This document shows, one piece after another, positions 45,240-58,520 of a stretch of DNA of 64,000 nucleotides. The notes under the pieces are model-generated. The model worked only from the letters and a program-made list of their open reading frames with translations, was not told the origin of the DNA and did no database searches. Position 1 is the stretch's first letter, and each line of letters opens with the position of its first letter. A program made the position numbers and the translations under genes. Source of the DNA: Rhinopithecus roxellana (Eukaryota > Chordata > Mammalia > Primates > Cercopithecidae); the NCBI RefSeq assembly GCF_007565055.1, contig NC_044568.1:40017156-40081155 (forward strand), given 5' to 3'.

Positions 45240-47160
45240 AAAGTCTTAAATCAATAATTCAAGCTTCCACATCAAGAACCTTAAAAGCAAAATAACCCCA
45301 AAGCAAGAAGAAGGAAATAGACAATAAAGACAAGGGCACAAATCAATTAAATTAACAACAGAAAAACAATAGACATAATCAATGAAACAAAGAATTCTTT
45401 AGAAATATCAACAATATTCACAAAACTCTAGAGAGATTAGCAAAGAAAAAAGAAGACATAAATTGCCAATGTCAGGAATGAAACAGGAATATAACTATAA
45501 GTGCTGCACATATTGAAAAGATAATAATGAAATACTACAAATAACTCTACACACAAATTTGACAACTTAGATAAAATTGACTACTTCCTCAAATCTGTAA
45601 TGTTAAAACTCTCCAAATAGAAATTTCCAGATCTAGATGGGTTCCCTGGAGGATTCTACCAAACCTTTAAAGAAAAACTAACATTTCTACACAATGTTAT
45701 CCAGAAAATAGAAAAGTGGGAACCACTGCCCAATTTTTTGTTGTAAATTTTGTATAAGACTGTACCAAATAAAACAAAATAAAAAACTGCAGACCCGTAT
45801 TCTTGATGAATACAAATTCAAAAATCCTTAACAAAATAGAATTTGGCAAATTTTTTTTAAAGTGTACATCATGATTAAACGGGGTTAATTCCAGGGATGC
45901 AGGGCTGGTTTAAAATCTAGCAATGTAATCCACCATATGATCACATCACTTAATAAATAAAAAGAATTGGACAAAATTAAACATGTATTTATAAAAGCTC
46001 TAAAATATATGAAGGAAACTTCCTCAACTCATTAAGAGCACCTATCAAAAAAACTATACTTACTATTATTTTTATCAGTGAAAACCTGAGTGCTTCCCTG
46101 TATGTGTAGGAACAATGTGAGATGGACACTCTCACTACTCTTTTTCAATGTAGTCTAGAAATTCTAATCAGTATAACAAGAAAAGAAAATAAAATACATA
46201 TAAATTGAAAAGGAAGAAATAAAACTGCCTCTATTTTCAGATGACATCATGGCCTATGTAGAAAGCATGAGGAACCTACAAAAACTCCTAGAACTAATAA
46301 GTAAGCTCAGCAAGGTCATGTGAATAATGTAAATGCCAAAAAAAAAAAATGTATTTTTACAAACTAGCAATGAACATTTTGATATCCAAAATTAAAAATA
46401 CAATACCACTTACATCACTCCAAAAATAAAATACTTAGGTGTCCATCAAACAAAATAAGTACAGGACTTGTATGCTAAAAACTATATAATATTGATGAAA
46501 GAAATCAAAGAAGATCTAAATAAAAGAAGAAAGGACGACTCAACATTGTAAAGATGCTATTTCTCCCCAAATGTATATACAGGTTTAATGCAATTCCCAT
46601 TAAAAATATCAGCAAATATTTTGTAGATATAGAAAGATTATTCTAAAATGTATATGGAAAGACAAATGAACTAGAATAGCTGAAATAATTATTAAAAAGA
46701 AAATATACTTGGAAAGATCATTCTACAATTTTAAGACTTAATATTTAACTACAGTATTCAAGACTATGTGATACAAGCAAAGAGATAGAGCCACAGGTCA
46801 ATAGAACAGAACAGAGAGCCCCAGAATTGACCCGCACAAATATGATCAAGTGATATTTATATAAAAGTACAAAAGTAACGTAATAGAGGAAAAATGTGTT
46901 TTTCAACAAATGGGTGCTAGAAAAACTGGACATCAATGGCAAAAAAGAAGGAAAGAAGGAAGGAAGGCAGGAAGGCAGGAAGGCAGGCAGGAAGGCAGGA
47001 AGGCAGGCAGGAAGGCAGGAAGGCAGGAAGGCAGGAAGGCAGGAAGGCAGGAAGGCAGGAAGGCAGGAAGGCAGGAAGGCAGGAAGGCAGGAAGGCAGGA
47101 AGGCAGGAAGGAAGGAAGGAAGGAAGGAAGGCAGGAAGGCAGGAAGGCAGGAAGGCAGGA

Positions 47161-47196
<36 letters not shown>

Positions 47197-48662
47197 AGGC
47201 AGGCAGGAAGGCAGGAAGGCAGGAAGGCAGGAAGGCAGGAAGGCAGGAAGGCAGGAAGGCAGGAAGGCAGGAAGGCAGGAAGGCAGGAAGGCAGGAAGGA
47301 AGGAAGGAAGGAAGGAAGGAAGGAAGGAAGGAAGGAAGGAAGGAGTGTATCAGTCTTGACCTAAGTCTCACATTTCATACAAAAATTAAATAAAAATGAG
47401 TCATGGACTTAAATGTAAAAGGTAAACCTATACAACTTTTTGAATAAAGAAAAACCCTAGGAGAAATATCTTTAAGGTCTAGGGATAGGCAAGAGTTTAT
47501 AGACTTGACACCAAAAGAACAATCTATTTTAAAAAATCAATAAGTTGAGCTTCATCAAAGTTTAAAACTTTTCCTCCACAGATGACCCTGTTAAGAAGAT
47601 GAATAGACATGTTAGAGAGTGGGAGAAATATTCACAAACCACACAATCCATCAAAGGTCTGATATCTAGAGTATGTGAAGAGTTCCCAAAATGCAATAGT
47701 CAAAACAACACAATCCAATAAGAAAATAGATAAAACTATTGAAGAGACATTTCACTAATGTAATGATGAACTAATGGTAATGGTGGTGTTGGTGGTGGTG
47801 ATTAAATAATAAAGTGATGGCAAATATACACAGGCGAAGATGTTCTACACCATAAGCCATCAGGGAATTTGCAAACTAAAGCAACAGTTCAGTATCACCA
47901 CACAACTATCAGAATGGCCAAAGCAAAACATAGTGACAATACCAAATACAGGCAAGGATGTGAAGAACCTGGATCATCATTCATTGCTGGTGGGAATGTG
48001 AAATGGTACAGCCACTCTGGAAACAGTTTGGTGGTTTCTTAACATGCAACCACACAACTACAATACAACCCAACATTTGCAATCCTGGACATTTATTAAG
48101 ACTTAGGTTCCACAAAAACCTATTGACAGATGTCTATCAGAACTTTATTTTTAATGGCCAAACTCTGGAAACAAGGTTATGTCCTTCAATGGGTGAGAGG
48201 TTAAACAAACTGTAGTACGCCCAAGACCAAGGAACACTACTGAACAGTAAGTGGGAACAAACTACTGATATGTGTAACAAACTGGGTGACTCTCCAGAGG
48301 ATTATGCTCAGCAAAAAAAGCCATTCCCAAAAGGTTACATACTGTATGATTCCATATGTATAACACTTTTGAAATCACAAAATTACAGAAAGGAAGACAG
48401 TGTATTGGTTGCCAGTGACTCAAGAGGAGGTTAGATGGTAGAGAAGTGGGCTTGGCTATGTGAAAGCTCAAAATGATCAATTGTTCTGCATTCTGACTGC
48501 ATCAAATCAGTATCCAGGTTGAGATATAGTCCTACAGTTTTGCAAGAAGTGACTATTGGAGGAAACTGGGTAAAACGGTACTCATGATCTCTCTGTATTA
48601 CTTCTTACATTGCATGTGAATCTACAGTTATCTCCAAATAAAAAAGCATTACAAATAAATAA
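45240..48662 (+). mobile_element. L1M-type LINE-1, ORF2 to 3' end, interrupted
   Basis: From about 45310 the sequence reads as heavily decayed L1 ORF2: 'aatttccagatctagatgggttcc' (the PGPDG region), 'attccagggatgcagggctggtt' (the FIPGMQGWF region) and 'cagatgacatcatggcc' (the YADDI-like RT box). It continues through the C-terminal domain to an old 3'UTR ending 'tctccaaataaaaaagc'. Many stops and frameshifts exist. A 400-bp microsatellite splits it at 46945-47344, and a short (ggt)n run occurs at about 47775-47800. It is much older than the L1PA copies. Confidence 0.88.
46945..47344. repeat. (GGAA)n/(GGCA)n compound microsatellite, ~400 bp
   Basis: Almost every tetramer is GGAA or GGCA, usually alternating as an 8-bp unit, with a pure GGCA run at about 47164-47193 and pure GGAA runs at about 47107-47129 and at 47294-47341 (12 consecutive GGAA). 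One strand is all purine apart from the C of GGCA. All six frames across it are open because the array has no stop-generating tetramer; the 140-210 codon frames rich in KEGR or FLPS are artefacts. Confidence 0.98.
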
Positions 48663-48914
48663 ATAGTTATATTCACAAAAGCAAGTCCAACTTCTCATTT
48701 AATCTTTATGTTTAGTATTTTAAAACTTCACTAATTTTTAAGTTTTATTTCATCATCATAATTGTCTCATTTTAAGAAAATGCATTTTTTTCACATGCTC
48801 CAACACACCTACAGTTTATGCCAAGAGTCATACAAATATTATAATTTATGTAAAGTCTGTGACATAAAACAAGATGGGAAACTGACTAAAGACTTCACTT
48901 AAACAACAATAATA

Positions 48915-49090
48915 AAACAACAGTAACCATTATTGAATAATTAGATTCCACTAAAATTTCAGTGTGCTTTTCTCATTTAATCTTCAAAAAGAAGCTACAT
49001 GACAGCCATTACCATTCTTATTGTTTTGATGAGGAAACTAATACTAACAAAGTTAATTAAATTGCTCAGGAATTGGATTAAGATCTAATG
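48915..49090 (-). mobile_element. MIR SINE
   Basis: Reverse MIR order: 'gtgtgcttttctcatttaatcttc', 'agccattaccattcttattg', 'gatgaggaaactaatac', 'attgctcaggaattggatt'. Confidence 0.7.
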
Positions 49091-49769
49091 TTAACAAACA
49101 CTTGAAGTTTTCAAAATATAATTTTTTAACATGGAATTTGCTAAATTTTAAACTTTACCTACAATTCATTTACTTATTTATTTCAGCACAAGACTGTCTC
49201 TCTTTATATAGGGCAAAGAAAACCATGTCTGTGCACAAGATTTCAGATCCAGGCCAACAGTTTGCAACTTCTGCAATAAGCAATGGAAAATTTCTTATAT
49301 GATTGAGTGTGCTCTCAGGTGCTCTCTCACCCACAATTCCACAATTCAGGAAGCTCTCAAAACAGAAGGTGTTTGTTTGTTTGTTTGTTTTCCATAAATT
49401 CACAGTAAACTCGTTTGGCTACAAAGCCGCACTTGAATTGATTTAAGCCTATTTTAAATTTGTATTTATTGTTAGTGTTTATCTCTTTTAATACAGAAAT
49501 GTTAACTTATTTGATTATGGGACATTGTCCCACTCTTGCTGATCCATACTATATAATACATATGTTTCATATTACCTTTCTAAAACTGCCCCCATCTTCT
49601 AAGTTCTGAAGCCTAAATTACAACTGCTCCAAAGAAGTTTGGATAAAGGACTGTGAAACTGCCTTAGAAAAATCATTGGTGGCATTGTGAAAGATAGACG
49701 GTCCTTTCCTGAGTCATTAAATTTCCCAACAATCCTCTTTAGTTAAAAGCCAAGTCTTTCCTCTGCCCA
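49091..49769. other. Intergenic stretch without a gene
   Basis: Unrecognised AT-rich DNA with a (TTTG)n run at about 49370-49391. Short frames at 49102-49302 and 49170-49403 have no domain. Confidence 0.5.
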
Positions 49770-49935
49770 TCCATCATCTATTTATTCAACAAATATTTGT
49801 TTAAAACAAAACAAAATCGTCATTGAACCTTTACTACCTGTCAGACATTATATAGAGCACTGGAGATACAGAAATGAAAATGAATTTTCATTTAATCCAA
49901 AGACTTATGGGGAGACCGCACAGGGGCTAGTTAGG
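49770..49935 (-). mobile_element. L2 LINE 3' end fragment
   Basis: The plus strand shows 'atttattcaacaaatatttg', 'acctgtcagacattatatagagcactggagataca' split by an A-rich insert, in the order of a reversed L2 3' end. Confidence 0.65.
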
Positions 49936-51684
49936 CAAACACACATTTAAAATACCCCAAATAGATAATCCATGAGGTATATAAAAATGACCTGATAATG
50001 AGTCATTTGAGAGTTGTTTTAAAAAATAGAGACTCACGTATTAACTTGTATGAAAATATAACCAGGCAAAGCACTAGTAAAGAATGTAACTGAGGCATGA
50101 GGAGAAATTTAGGAAACTATTAGATGGAAATTAAAATGACTGTATCAGGAGGGTGCCGGCTAAGCTGAAACAGGAGGAGGATGCCGGCTGGAGATTTGTT
50201 AGAGGCAGAGCATAATAAGAAGAAAGAGGCTAGAGTACAGGATAGGAAGAGATTCTACTTTCAAGTAGATTAGAACTTAGTAGCTTATAAAATGACTTTT
50301 GTATTAGAAGTTCCTAATACAGAAAAAGCTTATTAATTCAGACTAAAAAGGGATTAGATTTGTTAGCCACACCTTTCTGATTTTTTTATCTAAAGTATTA
50401 ATTGTGGGGGAGAAATATGTAGTCATTAGATCTTCAGAGGCTAACAGAGAGTTTCAGCAATTTTGACCTCCAAACATGTGACTATAGAATCCAGGGTACT
50501 AACTAAACCCTTGTTGAATAACCTTCACTGCCTGCATTCAGCATCTACACTTTCCACGGTGTCACCTTCTGGTATTAGATGCAGGGACTGCTGATTTAGT
50601 CTGAGTTGCAGCAGCCAGGGGTGATGCTTAATGGTTTTGTGAAGTATCGCAGCATCAGTATTCTGTCGCTGTATGAAAATCTAGTGTTTGCTTGTTCCCA
50701 TCGGGGAGTCTCTCTTCCTGTAAAATACCCACTGCCACTACTTAAAGCAGAAAGCTAATGGCACAGAATGGAAGACAATCACCCAGGAAACTCGGAGCAG
50801 TATTAGAGAGCAGTAAAAAGCTGTTCTGAGTGTCCAAGGCAATTGTCATTGTCCCTGTATTCTTTGACATCAAGTCATTATTTTCAACCGCATTGTGAAT
50901 TGTCTTTATTTTCCTAGAGCACTCATCAAAAAAGGCTCACTTCTGAAGGTTATGAGGAAATGCTGAGATTTAAAAACCTCAAATAAAGAAAGACTTCCAG
51001 ATACAGGAGAAGGTTGCCTCAAAAACCAGGGTTGCCTCCAGTTTCCACATAGTCTATAGTCCCTGCCAAAAAAAATAGAAAGAAAAAAAATCTTTGCGAC
51101 CTAAACAAACTAGAAAACGCATCGTAAAAAATTGTGTGCACTTGAACTAAACTAACTTTAATTATATGAGGCTTTAAAGGTCTAATTTCTTTTTAATTAA
51201 AGAAAGGGAGGTGATTGTAAGAGGCTTATGCATCTGGAAATACACAAGTCACCAAAGTCATTTCAGGAAAGGGCTTCAACCTACATCCACCACTCACCTG
51301 CTCCCATACTTCACCATGGAAAATTGCAATCAAGGCATTTAGTTCCAATAATCTTGTTTTGTTTTATTTTTGTTTTTTACTTCAATTTTGCTTGTCCTGT
51401 TATTCTTTATCTTTGTTTAATCTTTTCTTAATGGAGTCTTTGCCCTCTCTAACAGTGAGGCTATGTCAGGAAAAAAAAAAGAAAAGAAAAGAAATAAGGA
51501 ATCTTTCTAGGTCTTTCAAACGGAGGAACTGCATTCAAGGAAATTGGTTATTTAGGTGTTAGAAAAAATAAAGAGCCAAAGATAATGGCGAGGTGACCCA
51601 GAGATTAGCCAGAGCAGGAAGGTGCGGTTACACCAGGGTTGTGCAAATGACAGGAGGAATTGGTGATTTAGAGCCTAGAAGCCA
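49936..51684. other. Intergenic stretch without a gene
   Basis: No repeat family recognised. A short near-repeat 'gagggtgccggct' and 'gaggatgccggct' lies at about 50149-50190. Frames at 51228-51562 read through T-rich DNA and have no domain. Confidence 0.5.
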
Positions 51685-51812
51685 AGCCTTTTACAGATGA
51701 AGATGCAGATGTTAAGAATCTTACCAGGGGGTTATCAAGTTAACAAGTTACAAAACTAGGATTTAACATTAGGTTGTCTGTCTACTCTTTATCATTAAGC
51801 TATACTGCCTCA
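51685..51812 (-). mobile_element. MIR SINE fragment
   Basis: 'ttttacagatgaagatgcagatg', 'gttacaaaactaggatttaac' and 'attaagctatactgcctca' match a reversed MIR. Confidence 0.75.
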
Positions 51813-52149
51813 TAGAAGAGGCATCTATAGAATTTGCTCCCTGTGACATTAGCCCCTGCTCTTAAATCCAGCCATCCAGCCTTGTGCTATTCTATGGAGA
51901 TGTTCATTAAAAGTTGCATTATTGTAAAACAAAGAAATTCTTAGGCCATGCAGCTGTCCAGGACCAAAACCTATTTATGCCACATTTGCAGTTCCTGGCA
52001 TTGAATGTGTCCTATTGAACTCTTCGTTGAGATAATGAATTCAGACTTTTCATTCTGGTTCTCTGGGCCTTCTCAATATGCAGCTATATACACTCAACAT
52101 ATTGGAGTACCTGGCAATGTTTCAGGTGAAACACAGTCTTCTACCAAAC

Positions 52150-52232
52150 TGGCTGTATCCTTGAGGCCCAGGACAGAGCCAGGCACTTAGTGTTCACTCA
52201 ACACAGGCCACTGAATGAATGCATAAATTCTC
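52150..52232 (+). mobile_element. L2/MIR 3' end trace
   Basis: 'gacagagccaggcacttagtg', 'ttcactcaaca' and 'tgaatgaatgcataaa' resemble an L2 3' end. Short and weak. Confidence 0.4.
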
Positions 52233-52503
52233 TCCTTCCAAAATTAAAGAAATAAGGTGCTGATGCCCAGCTCTAGCAAAATGCTATGCTCTTTGACATT
52301 CTGAGATAATTTTTTAACCTCTGATTTAACTTGCAAGGGATCAATGATAATTAGAATTTGAAAAAGAGTATTTTTTTATTTTTAACTTGGACCATCTTAT
52401 ATGAAATATTCTACTCACTACTTATTCATTTGAACAAAGTTAGCAAATTTAATTTTTCTCACTCTAAAAAATCCCAATGCCAAAGTTATAAAATAGGACT
52501 TCC

Positions 52504-52818
52504 AGCCGGGCCCGATGGTTCAGGCCTATAATCCCAGCACTTTGGGAGGTCAAGGCGGGTGGATCACAAGGTCAGGAGATCAAGACCATCCTGATCAACA
52601 TAGTGAAGCTCCATCTCTAGTTAAAAAATACAAAAATTAGTCGGGCGCGGTGGCGGGCGCCTGTAATCCCAGCTACTCAGGAGGCTGAGGCAGGAGAATC
52701 GCTTGAACCAGGGAGTGGGAGGCTGCGGTGAGCCGAGATCACGCCACAGCACTCCAGCCTGGGTGACAGAGCGAGACTCTGTCTCAAAAAAATAAATAAA
52801 TAAAATAAAATAAATAAA
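52504..52818 (+). mobile_element. Alu SINE (AluY/Sc-like)
   Basis: A complete Alu with the 'cacaaggtcaggagatcaagacc' landmark and an (aaat)/(aaaat) tail. Flanks ataggacttcca and ataaaacttcca are a probable 12-bp target-site duplication with two changes. Confidence 0.95.
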
Positions 52819-53411
52819 ACTTCCACTTATTTGTTTTTAACCATAACCCTCTGGGAGTCAATATGCTTCCAGTGTATTTTATCTTATATTGATGGTATCC
52901 AAAGTCCCTTTCAAACATGAGATTACAAGAGAGCCTATAATCAACAATACTTTGTCCTATAAAAATATGGAGTATGAAAATTTTAAGCACACAGAGTTTC
53001 AAAAGTTAGTTTTTACTACTTGGGAATGGCCAATGGCAACCCAACCTATAGAATATAAGAGGTGTGGGGCTGAATAGTTATTATATTCTCTAAGCATCGC
53101 AGTGGAAATTTTCAAAGCAATATCTTGTTTAGTCCTCATAAATATTCTGAGGCCCAGATATTTAAATTATCAGAGTCTTTAAGAACACCTCCTCTGCCTA
53201 CAAGTTCTCCTAAAGGCTGGAAGAAAATATTGTTCTCATTTCACATCACTGTCTGAGGCCATGATTTTAAGTTCCATCTCATAAGAAAACTTAATATGTT
53301 TCCTGATGACTTTTTAGCTCTTTTGCTCTGGATGAAGATTTTATTCTTGCCTTGCTACTTGAAATTACTGTTTCATTCTATCCACTCCACACATTCAAAA
53401 ACTCCATAATC
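52819..53411. other. Intergenic stretch, nothing recognised
   Basis: Bases about 53115-53180 could be a very weak MIR trace. No gene visible. Confidence 0.45.
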
Positions 53412-53630
53412 ATTCTTTCATTCATATACTATTTGATTCCATACTCTGCATCAGGCGCTGTACTAGTTACCTGGAACACGATGATGCACAAAACCACACA
53501 TGGATACTTTCATCTTGGAATGTACTGTCTTATGGGGGAGATATATATTATTCAAAGCACCACAAAAATAAAGGTAAAATTGCAATCCTGTTTAGTACTA
53601 TGAGCTAGAAGTTGATGATGAAATACGAAT
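53412..53630 (-). mobile_element. L2 LINE 3' region
   Basis: The plus strand reads 'cattctttcattcatatac', 'gcatcaggcgctgtactagttacctgg', 'gatgatgcacaaaaccacac' in the order of a reversed L2 3' end. Confidence 0.65.
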
Positions 53631-53929
53631 ATATTTTTTAAATCTTGAATTTTCCCTTCCAGTAATGGTGGACGGGCATGTAGCAGATAAAGCTCTCTGA
53701 ATATTAACTTGAAGTCATGAGAGCTATCAAGGCAGTCAAACTTGAGGGAGTAAGATCCAGAGAGATGACAAACTGAGATAAGCCCAAATTCTACTCAGTT
53801 TTCTCCCTTGAGTTTTGCACTCATTTGTATAGACATAGGTCAAGAAAAGTTTCACAAAAATGAGAAACCGAGAGGTAGAATTGACAAAGCACCTTCACAA
53901 TGATGAGACTATAAAAGCTGGTGAAGGGT

Positions 53930-55200
53930 CTTAACAAGGGATAAAGACACTTACAAATACCTCAGGCTTCCAGTTGGGAAACCCTAAAAGACCAAACCCT
54001 GGAAGTAAGGATGAGTTATAAAAAGGTAAGTCTATACAGAGATTATAATCCTGCCCAGAAACAGGTAGAGTCTCTTCAATTTCGTGTGGCCAATAACCAT
54101 CATTCAGGGAAATGTTAATAGAAATCCCAAGAGAAAGGACTAAAAGAAAAAATAATAACCATAGAAGAGACTCACAGGTGATCCAGGTATTATGACTATC
54201 AAGCAAAGACTTAAAATAGCTTATTAATATCTTCGAAAATAAATGGTAAGATGAAGAATATCATCAGAGAACTGGAATCTATAAAAGAATCAAATGGAAA
54301 TTATATATGTGGACATAACAATTATTGAATTTCAGAACTCAGTAAAATGGGTTTAACAGCAGATTAGACACAGGTGAATAGATTAGTGATTTGGAAAAGA
54401 TGTCAGTAAAACCATCCTTAAACTACAAAGGGGAAAATGGATGAAATATAAATAAAATAGAGTAAAGGGGCATGAAAAGGACTAACATATGTGTAATTAA
54501 AAACCTAAAAAGGAAAGAAAGAGAATGTGCAGAAGCAATTTAAAATAAATAATGGCCAAGAATTTTCCAGAACTGAAGAATGATATTAAGCAATAAATAT
54601 CAAGCATTATCAACCTTAAGCAGCACAAATACACAGAAACACACAACTAATACATCTTAGCAAAACTGATCAAAACAAAAAATAAAGAAAACCTTTAAAA
54701 TCTTTTCCATAAAGAAAAAGAGTAAAAGCTATCTATTTTTGCAGAAATATTGGTGTTTTAAAAGTGCTGGTAGAAAACAGAACTGTTCATAATAAGCAAA
54801 ATTTGTAGGTAATGAACATATTCAAATAACTAAATTATGACATTTTGTTAAATGTGCCATACATCAATTAAAATAAATTACCTAATGCTACATACAGAAA
54901 AATAGATGAATCTCATAAACAAAACAATGAGACAAGGAAAGCACACACAAAGGAGCATACAACACTTGATTTTATTCATATCAAATCAAATTCAAAAATA
55001 GACAAAGCTAATCTGTGGTTTTAGAGACTGGGATGGAAGTTATCACTGGGGAAGTAGGGTTACAGACAGGGAGGAATCATGAAGAGTATTTTAAAGTATT
55101 GTTAATATTATCTTTCTTGATACGGGTGCAGTTAATTTTTTCCAAGCTATAAAACTGGGAATTTTGTACTTTTTAATTCATATTAAAATTTAATTACTTA
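53930..55200 (+). mobile_element. HAL1/L1M-type LINE fragment
   Basis: The A-rich, C-poor plus strand has an ORF1-like portion ('gaatatcatcagagaactgg', 'aaagaatcaaatggaaatt', 'acagcagattagacacagg', 'gaagaatgatattaag') and a late 3' portion with 'tgtggttttagagactgggatggaag' and 'gatacgggtgcagttaa'. This order fits HAL1 or another old L1M element. The reading frame is destroyed. Boundaries are approximate. Confidence 0.6.
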
Positions 55201-57169
55201 ATTCACATAGAAAAACAATAAAGTAAAAACTCTTACTTTAAACTCTGCTCCTATATCAGTGCCTTAACAAATAAAATGTGCAGGGTTCATGATCATTTTG
55301 AACAAAGCAGAGAAAACTAATTCCCGTAAAGTACATCCCACTGGCCCAGAGGTAGCACTTTCAGGGAAACCCAAGATGCCACCAATGCCACATTCTAATA
55401 TAAATCATGCACCTATTGAAAGTTTTACAGTTGAATGCCAATAACATCGGTTTTTCACATTCCTTTCCCCTACTGTTAAATCTGTTATTGCCTTCCACTC
55501 TGACAATTGCCGAATATAATGGGGAATTATAAATTAAACTCCTGGGTTCTTAAGCAAACATTATGCAAGTTTATCTCTGGAGGAAATACATTCCTCAAAT
55601 TCAAAGGCAAAGTTTCTCTTTGTTAAGTTACAATGGACTGAATATAGGGGAAATTATATGATATCTATATTATCATAGAACCTATTTTCAAAAAAGAAAA
55701 AGAAGGAACTTTATTCTTTAGCCAGAAAGTATGTATTTTAATTAAATAGAAAATTTCCCATTATTACATTTGCAGTTAGCTCTTGGTTAAGAAATATTGG
55801 AGGATTTCTTACATTAATATAAAATATGTTGTAGCCTAAAACTGTTATGATAATTACCGCCAAATTATATATTCTGATTATGTTTAAAATGCATGTGTTT
55901 ATATGTAACATGTATTCATGAGACTGTCTTGAAAACAAAATGAGCAAACAAAAAACTAAAAAGTCCTCTTAAAATACACAGTCATCATGGTGTTAGAAAA
56001 AAGATAGACCTTTTGAGACAGTGTGACCCTCATGTATACACAGAGGCCATGGCCCATGGAATTGGAGCCCTGAAAACCAGGACATGGCTCTGTTTCCTAT
56101 GCTGAAAACTAAATACCTCCTTATAGCCAAAAATAAGGAAAAAAGACATACATTGACCCCAATAGTCTATTCCTTGGCTGAGGTGGAATTTTGTCTTCTA
56201 GTACTTCTTGGCTCTGTTTGAGTTCCAACCAAAAGCTTATTTCACTTAACCTCTTTCCTATAAGTTATTGAAGGAGTAATTACTTGATATGCTTTCCTCT
56301 GCCTGCGGAAAAGTAAAGCTGATAGCATAAAACAGGTCTCATAAAAAATTAGTAGCCACCCAGCCTGTGACACTCAACCAGCTGAAAGCTGATCCCTGCT
56401 GAGCCTTTTCTCCAGCAGCATTTCTGTGAACAGAGTCCCAGTTGCTGATGACCAAGCAACAGGAGCAGATAAGAAATGACCTGAGAGGCCAGGAGAGCTG
56501 GTCTGGACCTCCCTGATTACAGTTAACTTACTACATTGTCCCTGTTCCAACAGTGCCCTTTCGGTTAAACGCAATAAATCTCCTCCTCTTTAAGTGACAG
56601 GGAGCCTGAATGGTTACTTTGGCTTTCAGGAATGAAAACCGCGGAGAAATCAACCTATCTAAAACAGGGAGAGCAAATAGCCACCCACTGAGACAAAGCT
56701 GTGAACCCTGATTTTTTTTGCTACGTGTTGATCTTAGAAGTGATTTTAATTTCTTGTGTAGTATGATATTTCACAAATACCCTACAATGTACAATTCCCT
56801 TTCTAGAATTTATTATTTTATAATTAGAAGAGGAAAAAAAAAAAACAAAAGGTAAGCTTTTAGTTACCAGCCCTCAAAAATATCTTCAGTGATTTTTGTC
56901 TTTCATATATTGCCTGCATTCATTCTGTGAATACGCCTTTCTTTTAAGATTTGGGAGAGTAGGAAATCAGTAGAACATACGTCCAACAGCTAGCTGACAC
57001 CTGCCGATCAAAATTGAGTCTGGTTTCACCCAGATAAAACCTGCATCTGACTCAGGACATTTCTCACAGTTTCTCATGGAAACTCGGAGACTTGTACCTC
57101 ATTCCCCATCATTTAATAGTATTATTTGCTCAATTTGAATAGGTTTTCAGTAAAGATAATTAACATTTG
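55201..57169. other. Intergenic stretch without a gene
   Basis: Frames 55738-55947 and 56374-56574 on the minus strand have no domain. About 56350-56610 has 'aacgcaataaatctcctcctc', an LTR-like polyadenylation context, but I cannot place it in a family. Confidence 0.45.
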
Positions 57170-57355
57170 TTTAGTGGTTCTCAACTTTGGTGAAAATATT
57201 TTTTTAATCCCAAAACAATGCAAAGTACATCTTTGTGCACTTCCCATTTAATAGATGAAGACATTGAGAATTTTAGCAAGTAATCACACAGCTAAAATAT
57301 GGAGCAACTACAGAATTTTATGTCTATATGCTTTGAAATTTGTACTCTTCCTCCG
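57165..57355 (-). mobile_element. MIR SINE fragment
   Basis: 'cccatttaatagatgaagacattgag', 'gtaatcacacagctaaaatatgg' and the flanking text match a reversed MIR. Confidence 0.7.
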
Positions 57356-57454
57356 TCTATATTATCCTCCTCCCTGCTGAGAAATGTTGCTAGTGCTGTT
57401 TGTTTATGCAAATCAACAAGATCAGTCTCCCTGATTAAAAGCAAAATACTAATA

Positions 57455-57597
57455 CAGTCAGCCCTCCCTATCTGCCTATTTGGCAGGCCCCCTAAGGGAC
57501 TTAGGCATCTGGGGATTTTGGTATTTGCAAGAGAAAAGGCAGGATGTCATGTCCTGGAACCAATCCTCCATGGATACTAAGTAGTAGGAGCCAACTG
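57455..57597 (+). mobile_element. MER2-type MITE (Tigger-related)
   Basis: It starts cagtcagccctccctatc and ends tactaagtagtaggagccaactg, matching inverted ends, with TA dinucleotides on both sides (57453-57454 and 57598-57599), as expected for Tc1/mariner-pogo elements. The inner 'tcctggaaccaatcctccatgga' segment is typical of MER2. About 143 bp, nonautonomous. Confidence 0.85.
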
Positions 57598-57665
57598 TAG
57601 CAGCCTTTCTGAATTTAGTCACACTAGTTCCCAATTTACATCTTAATCTCCCCTGTCTGCTAAAA

Positions 57666-57890
57666 CAAGGTTTTTCAACCTTGGCACTCTGGTATTTTGG
57701 ATCAGATAATTCCCTTGAGGGGTAGGAGGTGGGCTGTCCTGTGCATTGTAGAATGTTTAGCAGCATCTCTGGCTTCTACCTACAAAATACCAGTTGCACT
57801 CCCCCACCCCAAATCATGACAATTTAAAGTGTCTCTAGATATTGGCCATGATCCCTGAAAAACAAAATTGCCTCCAGTTGAGAACCACTG
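57666..57890 (-). mobile_element. MER20 hAT MITE
   Basis: 'aaggtttttcaaccttggcac', 'ggctgtcctgtgcattgtagaatg', 'tttagcagcatctctggc' and the end 'cagttgagaaccactg' match MER20 on the minus strand; it is essentially full length. Confidence 0.85.
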
Positions 57891-58477
57891 GCCTAAGGAA
57901 TCTAACCAGCAGTTAAAACTTCAAAAGAGTTTGTATTCTCTTCTCTTTAAGCAAAGCCATCTTACACATTTTAAAAAGATCTCTTCTCTCAGTTGTAAGC
58001 CGTTCAAAGACTCAGATTCTTCAGTGTGACAAAGTGTGCTTCAAAATGCTATTCTCCTTTCTAGGAAATTCACTAAACTTCACATTGCCCATTTGTAGGT
58101 GTATGCTAGGTGTAATTTATTAGTCGATTTCACAAGATTTCTTCTCCCCATGTGCAGGCCCTGAGACATACATGGCAGATGTCTGTCACCATTAGTCTAT
58201 TTTCTGTTGCTTAGAACACACTACCTGGAACTGGTAATTTATATAGAAAATGAATTTATTTCTTAGCATTATGAAGGCTGATGAGTCCAAGGACAAGGGG
58301 CTGCATCTGGTGAGGGCCTTCTTGCTGGTGGGGACTCTCTGCAGAGTCCCAAGACTATAAAAGATGAGGAGCTAAGCATGTTAGCTCAGGTCTTTTTTCC
58401 TCTTCTTTACAGCCACCAGAGACAAGCTCATGATAATCTATTAATTTATTAATCAATAACCTATGATTATAGTCTAC

Positions 58478-58483
58478 TCTTTT

Positions 58484-58520
<37 letters not shown>

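Noticed and set aside
46745..47393. Long overlapping frames of 140-210 codons on both strands, rich in KEGR or FLPS repeats
   Set aside because: They are translations of the GGAA/GGCA microsatellite, which cannot form stop codons; there is no start context, conservation or domain.
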